From contig NC_080579.1 in the NCBI RefSeq assembly GCF_029962835.1, forward strand, positions 79,811,959 to 79,875,958: a stretch of 64,000 nt of DNA, read 5' to 3'. A program made the position numbers and the translations under genes. Under the pieces are notes generated by a model that saw only the letters and a list, made by a program, of their open reading frames with translations, searched no databases and was not told where the DNA came from. This DNA comes from Magnolia sinica. Taxonomy: Eukaryota > Streptophyta > Magnoliopsida > Magnoliales > Magnoliaceae. Within the stretch, counting starts at the first letter, position 1, and each line of letters starts with the position of its first letter. Positions 21,700-33,322 of the stretch are shown here, piece after piece.

Positions 21700-24600
21700 A
21701 ACTCGGATTCAGCAAGGCAACAACTTAGAGGTAGTTGTCAACTCTCTCCTCAACAACCTACTTGCTACCAGGGAATCGCTTTCCAAGCTTGAACTCATGG
21801 AGGAGACGTTTTGGAAACAGAAAGCCAGGAACAACTGGCTTCAAGAGGGGGACAGAAACACGGGGTTCTTCCATGCTTCTGCAACTGAGAGAGCCCGAAA
21901 AGCTGTCATCTCCTCCATCCGCCTCGAGTCGGGGGAGACTGTGGAGTCGCAGGAGAACATCAAAGCAGCAGCCGTCTAGTTTTTTCACTCCCAATTCTCG
22001 GCTGGGATGGTTGATCCGGGAGATCATGTCTTGGAAGTCATCCCATCTTTGGTTTCGGAAGAGGATAACACCATCTTGATGAGTAAACCGTCATTAAAGG
22101 AGGTCCTCTAGGCAGTTACATCCATCCCTGCTGATAGTACAGTTGGCCCAGATGGTTTTTCTGGAGCCTTCTTCTTTGAATGTTGGCAGATAGTGGGCCA
22201 TGACCTTTTGAATGCGGTTATTTCGTTCTTTGAAGGAGCCTCCTTACCAAGAGCCTTCACGTCATCCCTCCTTTCTCTCATTCCAAAGGAAGATCCTAAG
22301 TGCTTCGCGGATTATAGGCCCATCAGTCTTTGCAATGTGATTTATAAAATATTCGCTAAAGTCATTGCCAACCGGTTGAGCAAGTTGCTCCCCTCGTTAA
22401 CTGCTCCAGAACAGGGTGCTTTTGTTCAAGGCCGTTCTATATCTGAAAACATCACCCTCTCTCAAGAAATGCTTAGGGAGATGAACAGAAAAGTTAGAGG
22501 TGGGAACATTGCAATCAAGCTTGACATGGAAAAGGCATACGACAGAGTGGAGTGGCTCTTTTTAAAAAAATCTTTGAGTCGTTTTGACTTCTCTGGACCG
22601 TGGATCCAGCTTGTGGAACGTTGTTGGAGCAACTATTGGTTTTCGGTTCTTGTTAATGGGGAGGTGGGTGGCTTCTTTAAGTCCACCCGCAGCCTTCGTC
22701 AAGGTGATCCTCTGTCCCCCAGTTTGTTCATCTTGGCTTCTAAGGTTCTTAGGAGAGGCTTCTAAAAGCTGGTGAATACAAGGTCTTGTCTTTCGTTCAG
22801 AGGAAGGAAAGGTAGTATGCAGGTGTCCCATCTTCTCTTCACAGATGATACACTTCTGTTCCTTAATGAAGGCATCCATTCCGTCCGATCAGCCAAGCAG
22901 TTCCTTGACCTTTATCAGCAGGCCTTCGGGCAAAAGGCAAACTTCCATAAGAGTGTGTTCATGCACCCAGAAAACATGGCGGCTTCTAGGATTGCGGCAA
23001 TCCAAAGGGAATTAGGGTCGTTCACTCCGGTCACGAGCATGGTGTATTTGGGGTCCCCATCTCGTCGGGTCGAAGGAGGAAAGACTCTTTTCAGAGACTT
23101 GTGGAACGGGTTGATGGCCGGATTAAGGGTTGGCAAGCGAGGTTCCTCTCTATGGCAAGTAGAGCCACTCTGGTGAACCATGTTCTGACTAGCATTCTAG
23201 TCCATACGCTGACGGCTACACATGTCCTAGTTGGCATTCTCAAACAGTTGGAGAGTCGATTTGCGGACTTTCTTTGGGGTTGGAAGGATGGCAGGAAAAA
23301 AACTCCTGTGGCGGAGTTGGCAGTTCATTGCTCTTCCCAAGAGCGAAAGGGGACTGGGAATTCGGCATCTTCAGGATGTCATGATCGCTTTTCGGCTCAA
23401 GATGGCATGGACAGCTATGAACTCAGTGGATTCTGGGCTATGGGCATCGTTCATGCGGACTAGGTACAGCCAGGATTTGGAGTGGGGTGGTCAGCAAAAC
23501 CTTGCTCCGTTGGTCTCTCCATTATGGAAGAGAATTAGAGCCCTTCTCCCCTCCATCAAGGCTTCTACCCAATGGCAGATTGGGGAAGGCAATTTACACC
23601 TTTGGAAAGACAATTGGTCTGGGCTGGGCCCCTTGCAAGATAGCCTGTCGACCACCATTCCCTCAGCTCTCCTTGAGTTTAAAGTGAAGGATTTTCTAGG
23701 GCAGATGGGTCCTTTCCCTCCTTTAGCGGTTTTCTCTGTGCTGTCCCAACATCATATTGATGCGATTTTTCATGGAGGTTTTTGCGTGACCGACGGTGCT
23801 GATACCCCGTTCTGGACTCCGAATCCCTCGGGCAAGTTCTCGGTTTCCTCGGCTTGGGAGATCGGGCATGCGTGCAGTCCTCAGATGTTTTGGGGAGGAA
23901 AAATCTAGCATGCTATGATTCCCCCGAAGTTGTCTACTCTTGTATGGCGGATCCTCAGAGGGGCGGTTGCAGTGGATGACGCCGTTCGATCCCATGGGGT
24001 GCAAATGGCCTCGAGGTGTAGCTGTTGTGAGGATTCAAGTAGGCAGAGGCCCTCAGTTGAAACCGTAGAGCATGTATTTTTGCACGGTGCCAAGGCAAGA
24101 GTGGTATGGTCCCATTTTGCCCATTTTTACGGTGTCCACATGGTCCGTAGTCTGTCGGTCGAAGAGTGGCTTTCCCACTGGTGGGGCTCACGTTCAGCTT
24201 ATGGACCCACAGGTCCTTTGAAGAACCAGTTGTCGTGCTTCATTTTGTGGGAGCTTTGGTCATGCAAGAATGTCTCCAGGTATGATGGGGTTTTGGTGAG
24301 TCCGGAGATCCTGATCTTGCGCATCTCTGGTTGGCTGAAAAGAGTCATTTACAGTCGGGATGCATCGGGTTCTTGTGCTGCAAATCACAGAACTCTCAGC
24401 AGGGGGATCGGTTCTTTGGGGATGGAATTGCCTCCCCATCTTGTTGGGTCCCACGTGGTGCGGTGGTTGAAACCACCTCGCGGGTGGGTCAAACTCAACA
24501 TCGACGGTTTGTCTCGGGGTTATCTGGGGCTAGTTGGAGGAGGGGGAGTGTGCAGGGCAGAGGACAGAAATTTTGTTTTTGGATTTTACATAAGTTATGG

Positions 24601-25259
24601 AATCGCTTCTAACACTAGGGCTGAAATGCATGTGGTTCATGACGGTCTTGCCCATTGCATCCATCAGGGCTTCAAAAACATCATTGTTGAATCCGACTCA
24701 TCTCTGGTGGTCAGTTTTCTGTCGGGAAGCGCGTGTCTGGGTTGGAAATGGAAGTGTTGGTTGGACAAAATTAGGATTCTTGCGTCCTTCAGTAATGTTG
24801 AATTTCGGCACATCTTCAGAGAGGGTAATGGGCCGGTAGATGGCATGACCAATTTAGGCAGCAAGACTCAACAATCCGCCTTTCTTCTCTCCTTCGCGGC
24901 TCTCCCCCAGGAGGTGAGAAGCCTCTTGTTTCTCGACAAGACGGGCTTGGGGGCAGTCAGAAAATGGTTCCAAAAGTAGTGGCAGTTGGTGTCATTGCAT
25001 CTTAGGTGGTTTCTTTCTAGAGTTTTTTGTTTTTCCTTTTCTCCTTGTGGCTCCTCTATCAGTTTTTGTTCAAGGGGAGTTGTTTTCCTTTTATGTGCAG
25101 CTGGGATATGATAGGCGGCCTATATAGGTGCTTGTAGCCGCCCGAACGTGGATCTTCTTGGGGGAGGCCCGTCTCTTTTCATGGTGCCCCCTATTTTTGT
25201 ATAGCCCCCTTTTTTGTGGAACGAAAGCAAAGGTTTTTTTTTTTTTAAAAAGAAAAAAA
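21700..25259 (+). mobile_element. L1-type LINE, 5'-truncated, inactive, with 16-bp target duplication
   Basis: AATCAAAGTTTTCGAC flanks it at 21684-21699 and 25260-25275; an A-rich tail precedes the second copy. Only the 3' part of ORF2 is present. The linker (FWKQKARNNWLQEGDRNTGFF) lies at about 21800-21980. The RT spans about 22100-22900: PISLCNVIYKI, KLDMEKAYDRVEW, RQGDPLSPSLF and the FTDDTLLF catalytic motif. The thumb/connection follows to about 23900, then a zinc-finger RVT domain (PPKLSTLVWRILRGA with a CSCC pair) at 23918-24120. The C-terminal RNase H (LNIDG, RAEMH, VESDSSLVV) is at 24490-24860, with the stop at 24977-24979. Defects include stops at 22109, 22763 and 23906 and frame changes near 23090 and 23290. 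The endonuclease is absent. Confidence 0.92.
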
Positions 25260-26148
25260 AATCAAAGTTTTCGACTAGATATCAGGTGGGTCCAAGGCTC
25301 AAGTGGGCCCAAGATATCCCCTATCGGTATCGGTTGGTGTAACGGTGCCCACCGATATGGATACGGATACAGGGGTGTATCGGGAATACAGGGGCTTAAC
25401 GGCTTGTAACGGAGTAATTTTTTTTTTGCCAAAAAAAATATGAAAAAATATGGATTAAATCCGGAATATTCTAAGCATTCCAAATATGCATTCATTTATA
25501 AATTGGAACATGTTTATGGTGGTGTAACGGTCCACTCTTTGGTGAGAAGCTGTATCGGACTGGCTGATGAATTTATGAACCAGACAACCTGGTATTGGCT
25601 ATCCATATTTTATATTTAATTATCTAACTATATAATATCAATATGAATTAATTAGAATGAATCTAATAACAAAATATCTCATATTTGTAGGTATTGGTGT
25701 ATTACATACCTTGTGACTTGTATACATTTTATTTCAACATACAATCTAGGGACTTTTATGTCCAATTATATAATTCATATATCTAACAAATTAATATAAT
25801 TTTTCCTAATAAATCTTAAGAAAATATTTGAAATTATATTCAAGTAAATAGTGTTGTCGATTTAGAGCTGATTTGGGTGGACCATTTGATGCCCTAAATC
25901 AACGTTAAATTCATGCAATCTATTGACACTTATCTCACTAATGGATTGGTGGATTTTATTGAACAGTGATGAATGAAAAATATCAAATGATCCTATTTCA
26001 GAAAAACAAGTGTTTACAAATTAACGGTGAAAATCATTTAAATAATTTAATTTTGGAATTGTGACAGGGCAACAATAGTGCCATAATTTAATTTATTAAT
26101 TTTGAGTTAATGTATGCCTCATGGACAATTTTTATGGTCATGTACATA

Positions 26149-26545
26149 GGGCCCACCATGATTTATGTATTGTATATCAATGACATCCATCTGTTTTATC
26201 AAATCATTTTAAGGCATGGTCCAAAAATGAGGTAGATCCATATCTAAGGTGGACCACTAGTGGGTGAGGCCTTGAAATTGGGGTCCGCCTTAATGTATTT
26301 GTATATCTGTGTCATCAATCTATTTTGCTAGGTCACTTTAAAGCATGATCCAAAAAAATAGGCAGATTTAAACCTTACATGGACCGTTAGTGAATGACGC
26401 CCTGAACATAGGACCCACCTTGAATTCTTGATGCATTTGTTATATATCCATGTTGTCCATCCTTTTTGCCAACTCATTTTAGGGCATGGTCCAAAAAATG
26501 AGGCAAATCCAAATCTTTGGTGGACCACATAGTAGGGATTGAATT
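26149..26545. repeat. Foldback left arm, tandemly repeated three times (about 131 bp)
   Basis: Units start at 26149, 26281 and 26411. Each runs from G(G)G(C/T)CC(A/G)CC through ATGTATTTGTATATC..TCATCC, then GGCATGGTCCAAAAA and GG(A/T)GGACCA. Divergence between units is moderate. Confidence 0.8.
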
Positions 26546-26687
26546 CCCACAATTAAAACTTTTATTATTATTTTATTTTTTAATTTTTAAGCTGCGACTT
26601 TTGTTTTCCTTGATCCAAGTCCATGCAACCTTATCAGTAGTTTCGATGGTAAATAAACATTACAGTGGGCCATAATAAGTTTTTAAT

Positions 26688-27178
26688 AGTGGGCATTCAA
26701 TCCTACTGTGCAGTCCACTTGAGATCTGGATCTACATCATTTTAGGGACCATGCCTTGAAATGATCAGGAAAAACTGATGGGTAGCATGGATACATAATA
26801 CAACACATAAATCAAGGTGGGCCGCATGCACTAAAACAATGCAAGTGCACAGTGGGCATTCAATCCTATTGTGCGGTCCACTTGAGATCTGGATTTGCTT
26901 CATTTTAGGGACCATGCCTTGAAATGATCAGGAAAAACTAATGGGTGGCATGGATGTATAATACAACACATAAATCAAGGTGGGGCCACATGCACTAAAA
27001 CAATGCAAGTGCACAGTGGGCATTCAATCCTACTATGCGGTCCACTTGAGATCTGGATCCGTTTCATTTTAGGGACCATACCTTGAAATGATCAGGAAAA
27101 AATGATGGGTGGCATGGATATATAATACAATACATAAATCAAGGTGGGCCACATGCACTAAAACAGTGCAAGTGCACT
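26688..27178. repeat. Foldback right arm, tandemly repeated three times (about 164 bp)
   Basis: Units start at 26688, 26851 and 27015 with AGTGGGCATTCAATCCTA. Each runs through CCACTTGAGATCTGGATC, GGGACCATGCCTTGAAATGA and AATCAAGGTGGGCC, ending ATGCACTAAAACA(A/G)TGCAAGTGCAC. The units are much more alike than those of the left-arm array, so this array is younger or homogenised. Confidence 0.85.
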
Positions 27179-27237
27179 AAGCGGCGTGCACCGCAGACCA
27201 CTTAAACAAATAAAACAGCCATGCACCCATTCATTTT

Positions 27238-27480
27238 TTTCCAGACCGAGAGAGAGGGAGAGAGAAATGAGAGGGAAAAAGAAAAAAATGAGATGGAAAG
27301 AAAGGGAAAATGAGAGAGAGGAAGAAAACGAGAGGGAAAGAAAGAGAAAATGAGAGAGAAGGAGAAAACAAGAGCTGCAGCTGCAGCCCGAGAAGAAGAA
27401 GGAGAAAACGAGAGGGGGGGGGGGGGTGGGCAGCCAAAGCCCGAGAAGAAGAAGAAGAAGGAGGAGGAGAAGAAGGAAAG
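27238..27480. repeat. Purine-rich (GA) tract with a 13-G run
   Basis: It is almost pure A/G on the plus strand. 27414-27426 is an uninterrupted run of G followed by TGGG. Long open frames on both strands here are artefacts of composition. Confidence 0.8.
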
Positions 27481-28500
27481 AAAGAAAATTTTCTTTAGGC
27501 CTGTAACATTAGTTATGGGGCTGTAACGACCGTTATAGCCCGTAATAGCCGTTACGGCCGTTACAGTCACAGAATCGGGGGGTGCCCATTTTGACCCTGT
27601 ATTGCGTAACGGTCTGGGCTGTTACCATTACGTATCAGCCAATATGGCCGATACATAAGCGATTCGAGATACCTTGGGTGGGCCATAGTAAGTGATTTTA
27701 GGTTTTAATTATGGATTCCCACTAATCTTCTGGTCGGATCATCCCGAATTCGAATATTACTGGTCAAAAGACTCCTAAGAGGATATGTGTCGAGCGATCA
27801 AGTATCTCTAATATCCAGGGGTTCCTATGGACAGAAGAGTGTTAATTTCTATCGATCCAACGGTTGGATTGTTATCAAACATGATCAACTCGCTTCTATG
27901 AGTCATAGGGTCCTAGTAACTATCTAGATAAGGTTTTAAAGTTGAGTTTTAAAAAGGCTGGTTATTGAATCAGTGTAGTTACATTGTGCATTGATTGATG
28001 ATTCGTCGTGAAGCAAATAAATGGTGATCCTAATGATTTTGGTCCCAATTCTAAGATGATATAAGATAAGGGCTTTCCATGGCCTGTATTGGATGGTTTT
28101 GATGGTCGATTTAAGGGTCAAATGCTTTAGATTTCCAATCAACCCAAGTCTCACTCGTTTGATGACCGCCCTTGCAACCCAACAACTAGATTGTCTCAAA
28201 AAGTGCACTATAGGTGTCCCACGACGTCTTCTTAGAATATTCAAGCCTAGATGTACAGATGATCCATACAATTAATGACCAGATCTGCACACATACACCG
28301 TGAAAGGCTCGCAACGCTTTATGGTGTACTTCCCACTGTTATGATTGGATTTCAATGGTACAAAGGACTTGTTTTCATATTGGGGTCATGATTTAAATGA
28401 TCAAAGTCATTAATGGTCGATCCCTAAGAGTTAGATCGCATCTAAGGTTGGTTTCCATGGTAATACCCGAGTACAGAAAAGTATAAGGTGTTACAGTATC

Positions 28501-28737
28501 ATCATTCAAATACCAAGAGGTAAAATTTCCTGGGCTGTCGCCCTCGCAATATTGGCCTCGACAACTGAAGGGAGTATCCCAAGGATCGTCTCGATGAAAT
28601 TCCTGGATAAGTCAAGCATCGATCGCGCCGACCAGGGGGCTGTCCACCCTGTACAGATGACTACGAGTTGGATGGATCCTATAGTCGGGTACCTTATGGA
28701 CGGCAAGGTTCCTGAGGATAAATTGGAGGCTTGTCCC
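28501..28737 (+). mobile_element. Tat pol copy 1, continuation: RNase H to integrase linker
   Basis: It continues the frame interrupted at 17961: IIQIPRG, then LASTTEGSIPRIVSMKFLDKS, ending MDPIVGYLMDGKVPEDKLEA. This is the linker between the second RNase H and integrase. Similarity ends at about 28737, where Y-type sequence in reverse orientation begins, so the integrase of this copy is absent. Confidence 0.8.
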
Positions 28738-29961
28738 TGAGTTGGCTCAGTTTGTTCCACTGAGTTAGCCCGCATTGGTCACCTGTTTCGACCGAATGGT
28801 GGTTGAACTCACCTGCCGTGTGCATGGTAGAAGATGAGAGAGAGAGAGAGCCAAGCTGAGTTGACTCAGTGAGTCGACCCACTATTTTAATAATGGGTTG
28901 CTGGCCAGGACTCTATTAGCCATCGGGTTAAGGAAGAGAAAGGAAGAAGGAGAGGTATTATTTTCGCTATTTTATTTAGAATAAGAATTGCCCTTATCAT
29001 TGTTATTATTATCAATACAAATTCCTATTGAATTATTGTTATTAATTATTTTTATTATCATCTTTGATTTTTAATATTTTCAGTTAGATTATTATATTAC
29101 TGAAAATTATTGGTATTTTAATTTTAAATTATTAAATCATTATTACTATTGATTTGTATTATGTTGTTGCGCAAATTAGACTTCATATCCTTAACTTCTA
29201 AACATTACATCAAAACCTTAAATTTATCGATCGAAATACCTAGTTTAACCCTGACCGTATAAATTAGGTATATTGCGATCTAACCGCACTAATTATGGTA
29301 ATCATGTTAGATGTTGATCTTAAAGTGTGAACATTCAATTCTATCAACACCGAGAGATAATCCAACCCTAATGTGAGGATTACCTTCAAGTTTCTTCTAC
29401 ATCTTGATAGTTAGCTTGTTTATTCATCATTATTCATTTATCTTATTAATTGCTTAATGTGGTTCATTGCTCTTATTGATTTTGATTCCTTATAATTGAT
29501 TAATGAATTGGATGTAAATTCATATATCTGAACGTGCTATGGATTACAAACATTTATATTACAGTTTAAGATAAGTACCTTAAATGTGTAATTGCTATCG
29601 ATGTTGTTCATGGCTTGTTTTGCCACTTGAGGTTACTTGATGGTGTTTTAGGAGATCCTCAAACTAGTGTCCACCTATGAAATGGATTAAATAAATTTAC
29701 ATTGTGGACTTAACACCTTGTGAATCATTTGTGCCTATGTGGCTTTTGGGGAATAATCCCTTCTTATCACACCATTAAATGGAATGTTTGGCCCTTGTGA
29801 CTTTTATAGAATAATTGCCCCATGTGGCTTTAATGGATTATTTTATACAACTTTGCGACGGTAAGTTCTACTTGTTGAACTATGATTGGCCACTAGTTGA
29901 AGATGTTACCTTCAAACAGCTTATTTGTTAGAGTCTCATGAGCCAGGGGATGGTGGTATGG
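28738..29961 (-). mobile_element. Family Y LTR fragment in reverse orientation (left piece)
   Basis: Relative to the Y block at 17962 this is reversed. The (GA)n at 28837-28850 and GAGTTGACTCAGTGAGTCGAC near 28860 mirror the (CT)n and GAGTCGACTCG parts. The 'CCCCATGTGGCTTTAATGG' words near 29700-29850 mirror 18960-19040. It is interrupted by the X solo LTR and continues at 39890. The junction with Tat at 28737 has no LTR end, so it is a truncation or recombination point. Confidence 0.6.
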
Positions 29962-31679
29962 GATACTGTCACGCCCCAAACTCGAAAAACGGGCTTACAA
30001 AATTTTCGATCGCCGAATATGGCGTCGACAGCCTCCGTAGTGCCCCATTCTCGGATCCTGGCACTCACGTGCCCGATTCCGATCCTGGGATCCTACAAGG
30101 AGGATTTTCAGTATGATTTTTTTATTATAATGGAGCATAACCACAAGTATAACCAAGTCATAAAGGCAACATCATCATCACATATCCACTAATATAATCA
30201 TTTGAGTACAATGCTGAAAGGAAAATACATAAATTGAAAATCAAGCTCCAGAAGACCGCTGCACACTCCAAGCTCAACACTGCTGCAACCTAACATCACC
30301 TGCACGCATCTATCGTGTATAAGCTTATAAAAAACTTAGAGGGTGGTGTAAGTGTGTGCACAAGATAAGTGTCAAGTATACCATAAAGCCTATAAATCAT
30401 ACATAATCGGAATAAGCAAAAATACTGACAAGATCATGAATCATACGATATCAGAGTAAGCGGAAATATACTGGTAAGTCCATGAGTGCTATCAGCCGTA
30501 CCAAGGTTATGTGATGCAAAACATAATAAGACAATAATAGATGCTGAGGATGCAAATGCAATATGCAAATCCTGAGGAGTCACGAAATAACATCAACCTC
30601 ATCTAGGCCATATAAGTGAAAAAAAATATAGTAACCCAAAATGCTAAGTACTGCGGATGCAATATAATATGCGGTGCGAATGAAATGACTATGCTGGAAT
30701 GTGAAGTCAGGATGATAGTACGTAGTATCGCAGGCTACGGGGTCCATCACAAGGGACTTCTATCCAAACTAGTCCTATACCTAAATTTGGATAGTCAGAC
30801 ATAATGTGGTAAACTCCTGATCTCAGGTTAGTCGCGCGTCCAACCGAAATCTTTACAATTATGAAGGTACACAACAATTAGTTGCGCACCACCAGCCCAA
30901 GTGGATAGTGAATGAATGAATATGCAACTCCTGCTCAATAAGTCCACATATCAGTATGGTTACTCTCTGGGGAATTATTGGGGTCTATTACACTCCAAAC
31001 CAGATTGCTGCCCCATCGCGTGCAATAAGGTGGGTGAAAGAGACCTCACTATCCGCCTACCAATATTGGGCTCGGCTCGTCGATAGTGGACCCATTCCTT
31101 GAGTTGGTCAGACTCAACCTAGCATTGCCCCCTCCTCTTGGGCAGGTAAGGCCGTACCCCCTTCCAACCAACCACGATACAGTGGGAGACGTGGCCTACG
31201 GTATACGACCCTCATACGCTCATACATTCACTTGGTCTAGACGTTGGAGCAACCTCTGGAACCAAGAGGGTTCTGGGACTTTCACCCAAGGATATCTATA
31301 ACACCCCATGTAGAACAGATTTTCAGTGTCTCATCTGGCCATCCATGATATACCTGTGGAGGCTACGACACTGATGTCACTAGGGCGTACGGCAGTCATA
31401 TCACAAAATACGAGATGCATGAGTCATACCATCCAGTCATGCATCAAACTTGCGCGGACCGCGCGCTCATGTGGGGCAACTCCGCCTATCAAGGAGTCCC
31501 ATAAATAACTGGCACTATAACATATGTAATGGTTAATCATATCTCATAACAAACATGCAGATGATGTGTATAGGCATGTATCATGATTCTATGCTATCAC
31601 ATACTCATAATCGGTATCAATAACCGGCATCAACAATCGGCCTTGACAATGTGGACATTTAACTAATATTGCCCCCAAG

Positions 31680-32040
31680 GGATGGCCCACATAGGGCCTA
31701 ACATATAGTGGACCCATGGCCTCATACAAGGACCTAATATACAACACCATGGGCCTTACTCAAGAGCTTAACACATTACAATGGGCCTTTCACATGGGCT
31801 TAACATACAATACAATGGACTACATCACCTGCCCTCAAATGCATCACAATGGGCCTCATCACATAGGCCTCATATACATCACATTATGCTTTAAACACGG
31901 CTGAATACGCATCACAACGGGCCTCAAATACGGGCCGCATATACATCACATTGGGCCTCAAACACGGCTGAATACACATCACAATGGGCCTCAAATATGG
32001 GCCGTATATACATAACATTGGGCCTCATCAATCGACTTCG
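31680..32040. repeat. TGGGCC-rich short tandem repeats in X LTR
   Basis: Units built on '(A/T)GGGCCTCA.ATAC..CACA' recur, clearest from about 31905 to 32035 with a period near 77. They are part of the LTR, not a gene. TGGGCC is also the plant site II core. Confidence 0.65.
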
Positions 32041-33139
32041 ATCACTAATCGACAATCAGCCACGACAATCGGAATTGATCAGTAAAAGGAATTGGCAAAT
32101 CAGTCACGTTAATCGGAAATGAAATCAGCTTTAACAATTAGCCTTGATAATCAGAATTGGCCTCGATAATCAGAATCGGTAATCGTCCTAACAAAGGGCC
32201 TAAGGGAAGGTCACAATGTGGACATTAAACCATCATTGCCCATCAATGTGGATGTTTAACCAATATTAATCCCAAGGAGTGGCCTACCTAAAGCCAAACG
32301 TATTGTGGGCCCATGGTCTCACACAAGTTGTAAGACCCGTGTCCTAGTCCGTACCGTTCCATATGCTTCCGCGATCCTACCGGTCAAATTCCGGTAACCT
32401 TCGCACCATATCCGACGTTTGCGCGCAATCCTAAACCGAGACCTGTATGCCAAAGTTGGCTTGAACTGAAACCTATATCTTGACGACCACGTCGTCGCCG
32501 CGGTTCCAACGTCGCAACTTACGCACCGAACCGATACCCAGGCTAGGAGATGTGAACCTGCGTTCATTCTGGAGAAACGCCACGTGTTGCGATTATCAAG
32601 GAAATCTCTACGATATGTCTCATCAATCAATGTCAAGTACAACCATACCTCTAGTACAACAACCCATCCCTACTTTTTTTCAAAAGTCCACTCTCTTTCC
32701 ACCTCACCATTCCTCTTTTTCCCATTTTCAACCACAACCATCTCTCTTTCCCACCAATTTCAAACTAAGCCATACCTCTCATCATCCTTTTCTTACAACC
32801 ACCACTCTACCCATCCCTTCATCCATTATTTCTATCTCTCCCTCTCATTCTCTAGTAATTTTTAAAAATCTCATGAGAGCTCCAATATCCAAGCACTCTC
32901 CCAAATAACAAGTGCGACCCACCCTCTCATCCCTTATCCCCACCATCAAAAGTCCATCAACCTCCATCAAAAGGCAAGGCAAGGAGCATAGAAGGCTAAG
33001 GGATCAAGAAGAAGGAAGATAAGGTGGGTGATCTACCGTTGCTTTCAATTTTAAGGGCCACTTGTTGTGGGACCCACTTGATGTATGTATTGTATCAATG
33101 GAAGGCCCATAGTGGCGGAGTCCCTCCTATCTATCACCA

Positions 33140-33141
<2 letters not shown>

Positions 33142-33177
<36 letters not shown>
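33142..33177. repeat. (CT)n microsatellite in inverted X LTR
   Basis: A pure CT run. It corresponds in position to the (GA)n at 38841-38888 in the host LTR, as expected for inverted copies. Confidence 0.85.
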
Positions 33178-33182
<5 letters not shown>

Positions 33183-33286
33183 TCCCTCCCTAGAATGAAG
33201 TGGGCCCTACCAAATCATGTTAAATCCACTCCATTCGTCAATGGTGAGGCCCACCACATTTTAGGCAAAAATCCACCATCCGGTGG

Positions 33287-33288
<2 letters not shown>

Positions 33289-33320
<32 letters not shown>
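33289..33320. repeat. (AT)n microsatellite
   Basis: A perfect AT dinucleotide run of 32 bases in the inverted X LTR. A looser TATATA-rich stretch lies at 37545-37620 in the host LTR. Confidence 0.85.

Positions 33321-33322
<2 letters not shown>

Larger units (their letters stand above)
25309..27677. mobile_element. TIR element (CCAAG(A/G)TATC ends) flanked by GTGGGC, with GTATCGG-rich ends
   Basis: The left end CCAAGATATC at 25309 is mirrored by GATACCTTGG ending at 27677. Both subterminal regions are rich in words such as TATCGG, CCGATA, GTAACGG and CCGTTAC (25320-25420 and 27500-27665). GTGGGC occurs immediately outside on both sides (25303-25308 and 27678-27683), which may be a 6-bp target duplication. 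The interior contains AT-rich sequence, the tandemly repeated foldback arms and a GA-rich tract. No transposase is seen. Non-autonomous, superfamily unknown. Confidence 0.5.
17962..28495 (+). mobile_element. Family Y LTR block inserted in Tat copy 1, flanked by GTATT/GTATC
   Basis: The block starts TGTAGCGCTCCCGGG and ends GGTGTTACA. The flanks are GTATT (17957-17961) and GTATC (28496-28500), a 5-bp target duplication with one change. Removing it rejoins the Tat frame as CI|IIQIPRG. Apart from later inserts (LINE 21700-25259, TIR element 25309-27677) it has no pol domains, so it looks like a long solo LTR. Near 18960-19040 are short repeats on 'CACATAGGGCAAATA'; from 19910 to 20530 GAGTCGACTCG-type words recur. 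The 28738 and 39890-40915 segments are the same family in reverse orientation. Confidence 0.65.

Noticed and set aside
22562-22879. Open frames antisense to the LINE ORF2
   Set aside because: Shadows of the LINE reverse transcriptase frame, with no independent support.
27202-27570. 122-codon minus-strand frame rich in Ser/Phe and its plus-strand Glu/Arg-rich counterpart
   Set aside because: Produced by a purine-only tract; no domain and no splice context.
32480-32908. 142-codon plus-strand Ser/Thr/Pro-rich frame
   Set aside because: The corresponding part of the other X copy (reverse of about 39180-39573) gives a different peptide with no conserved motif; it is LTR sequence.
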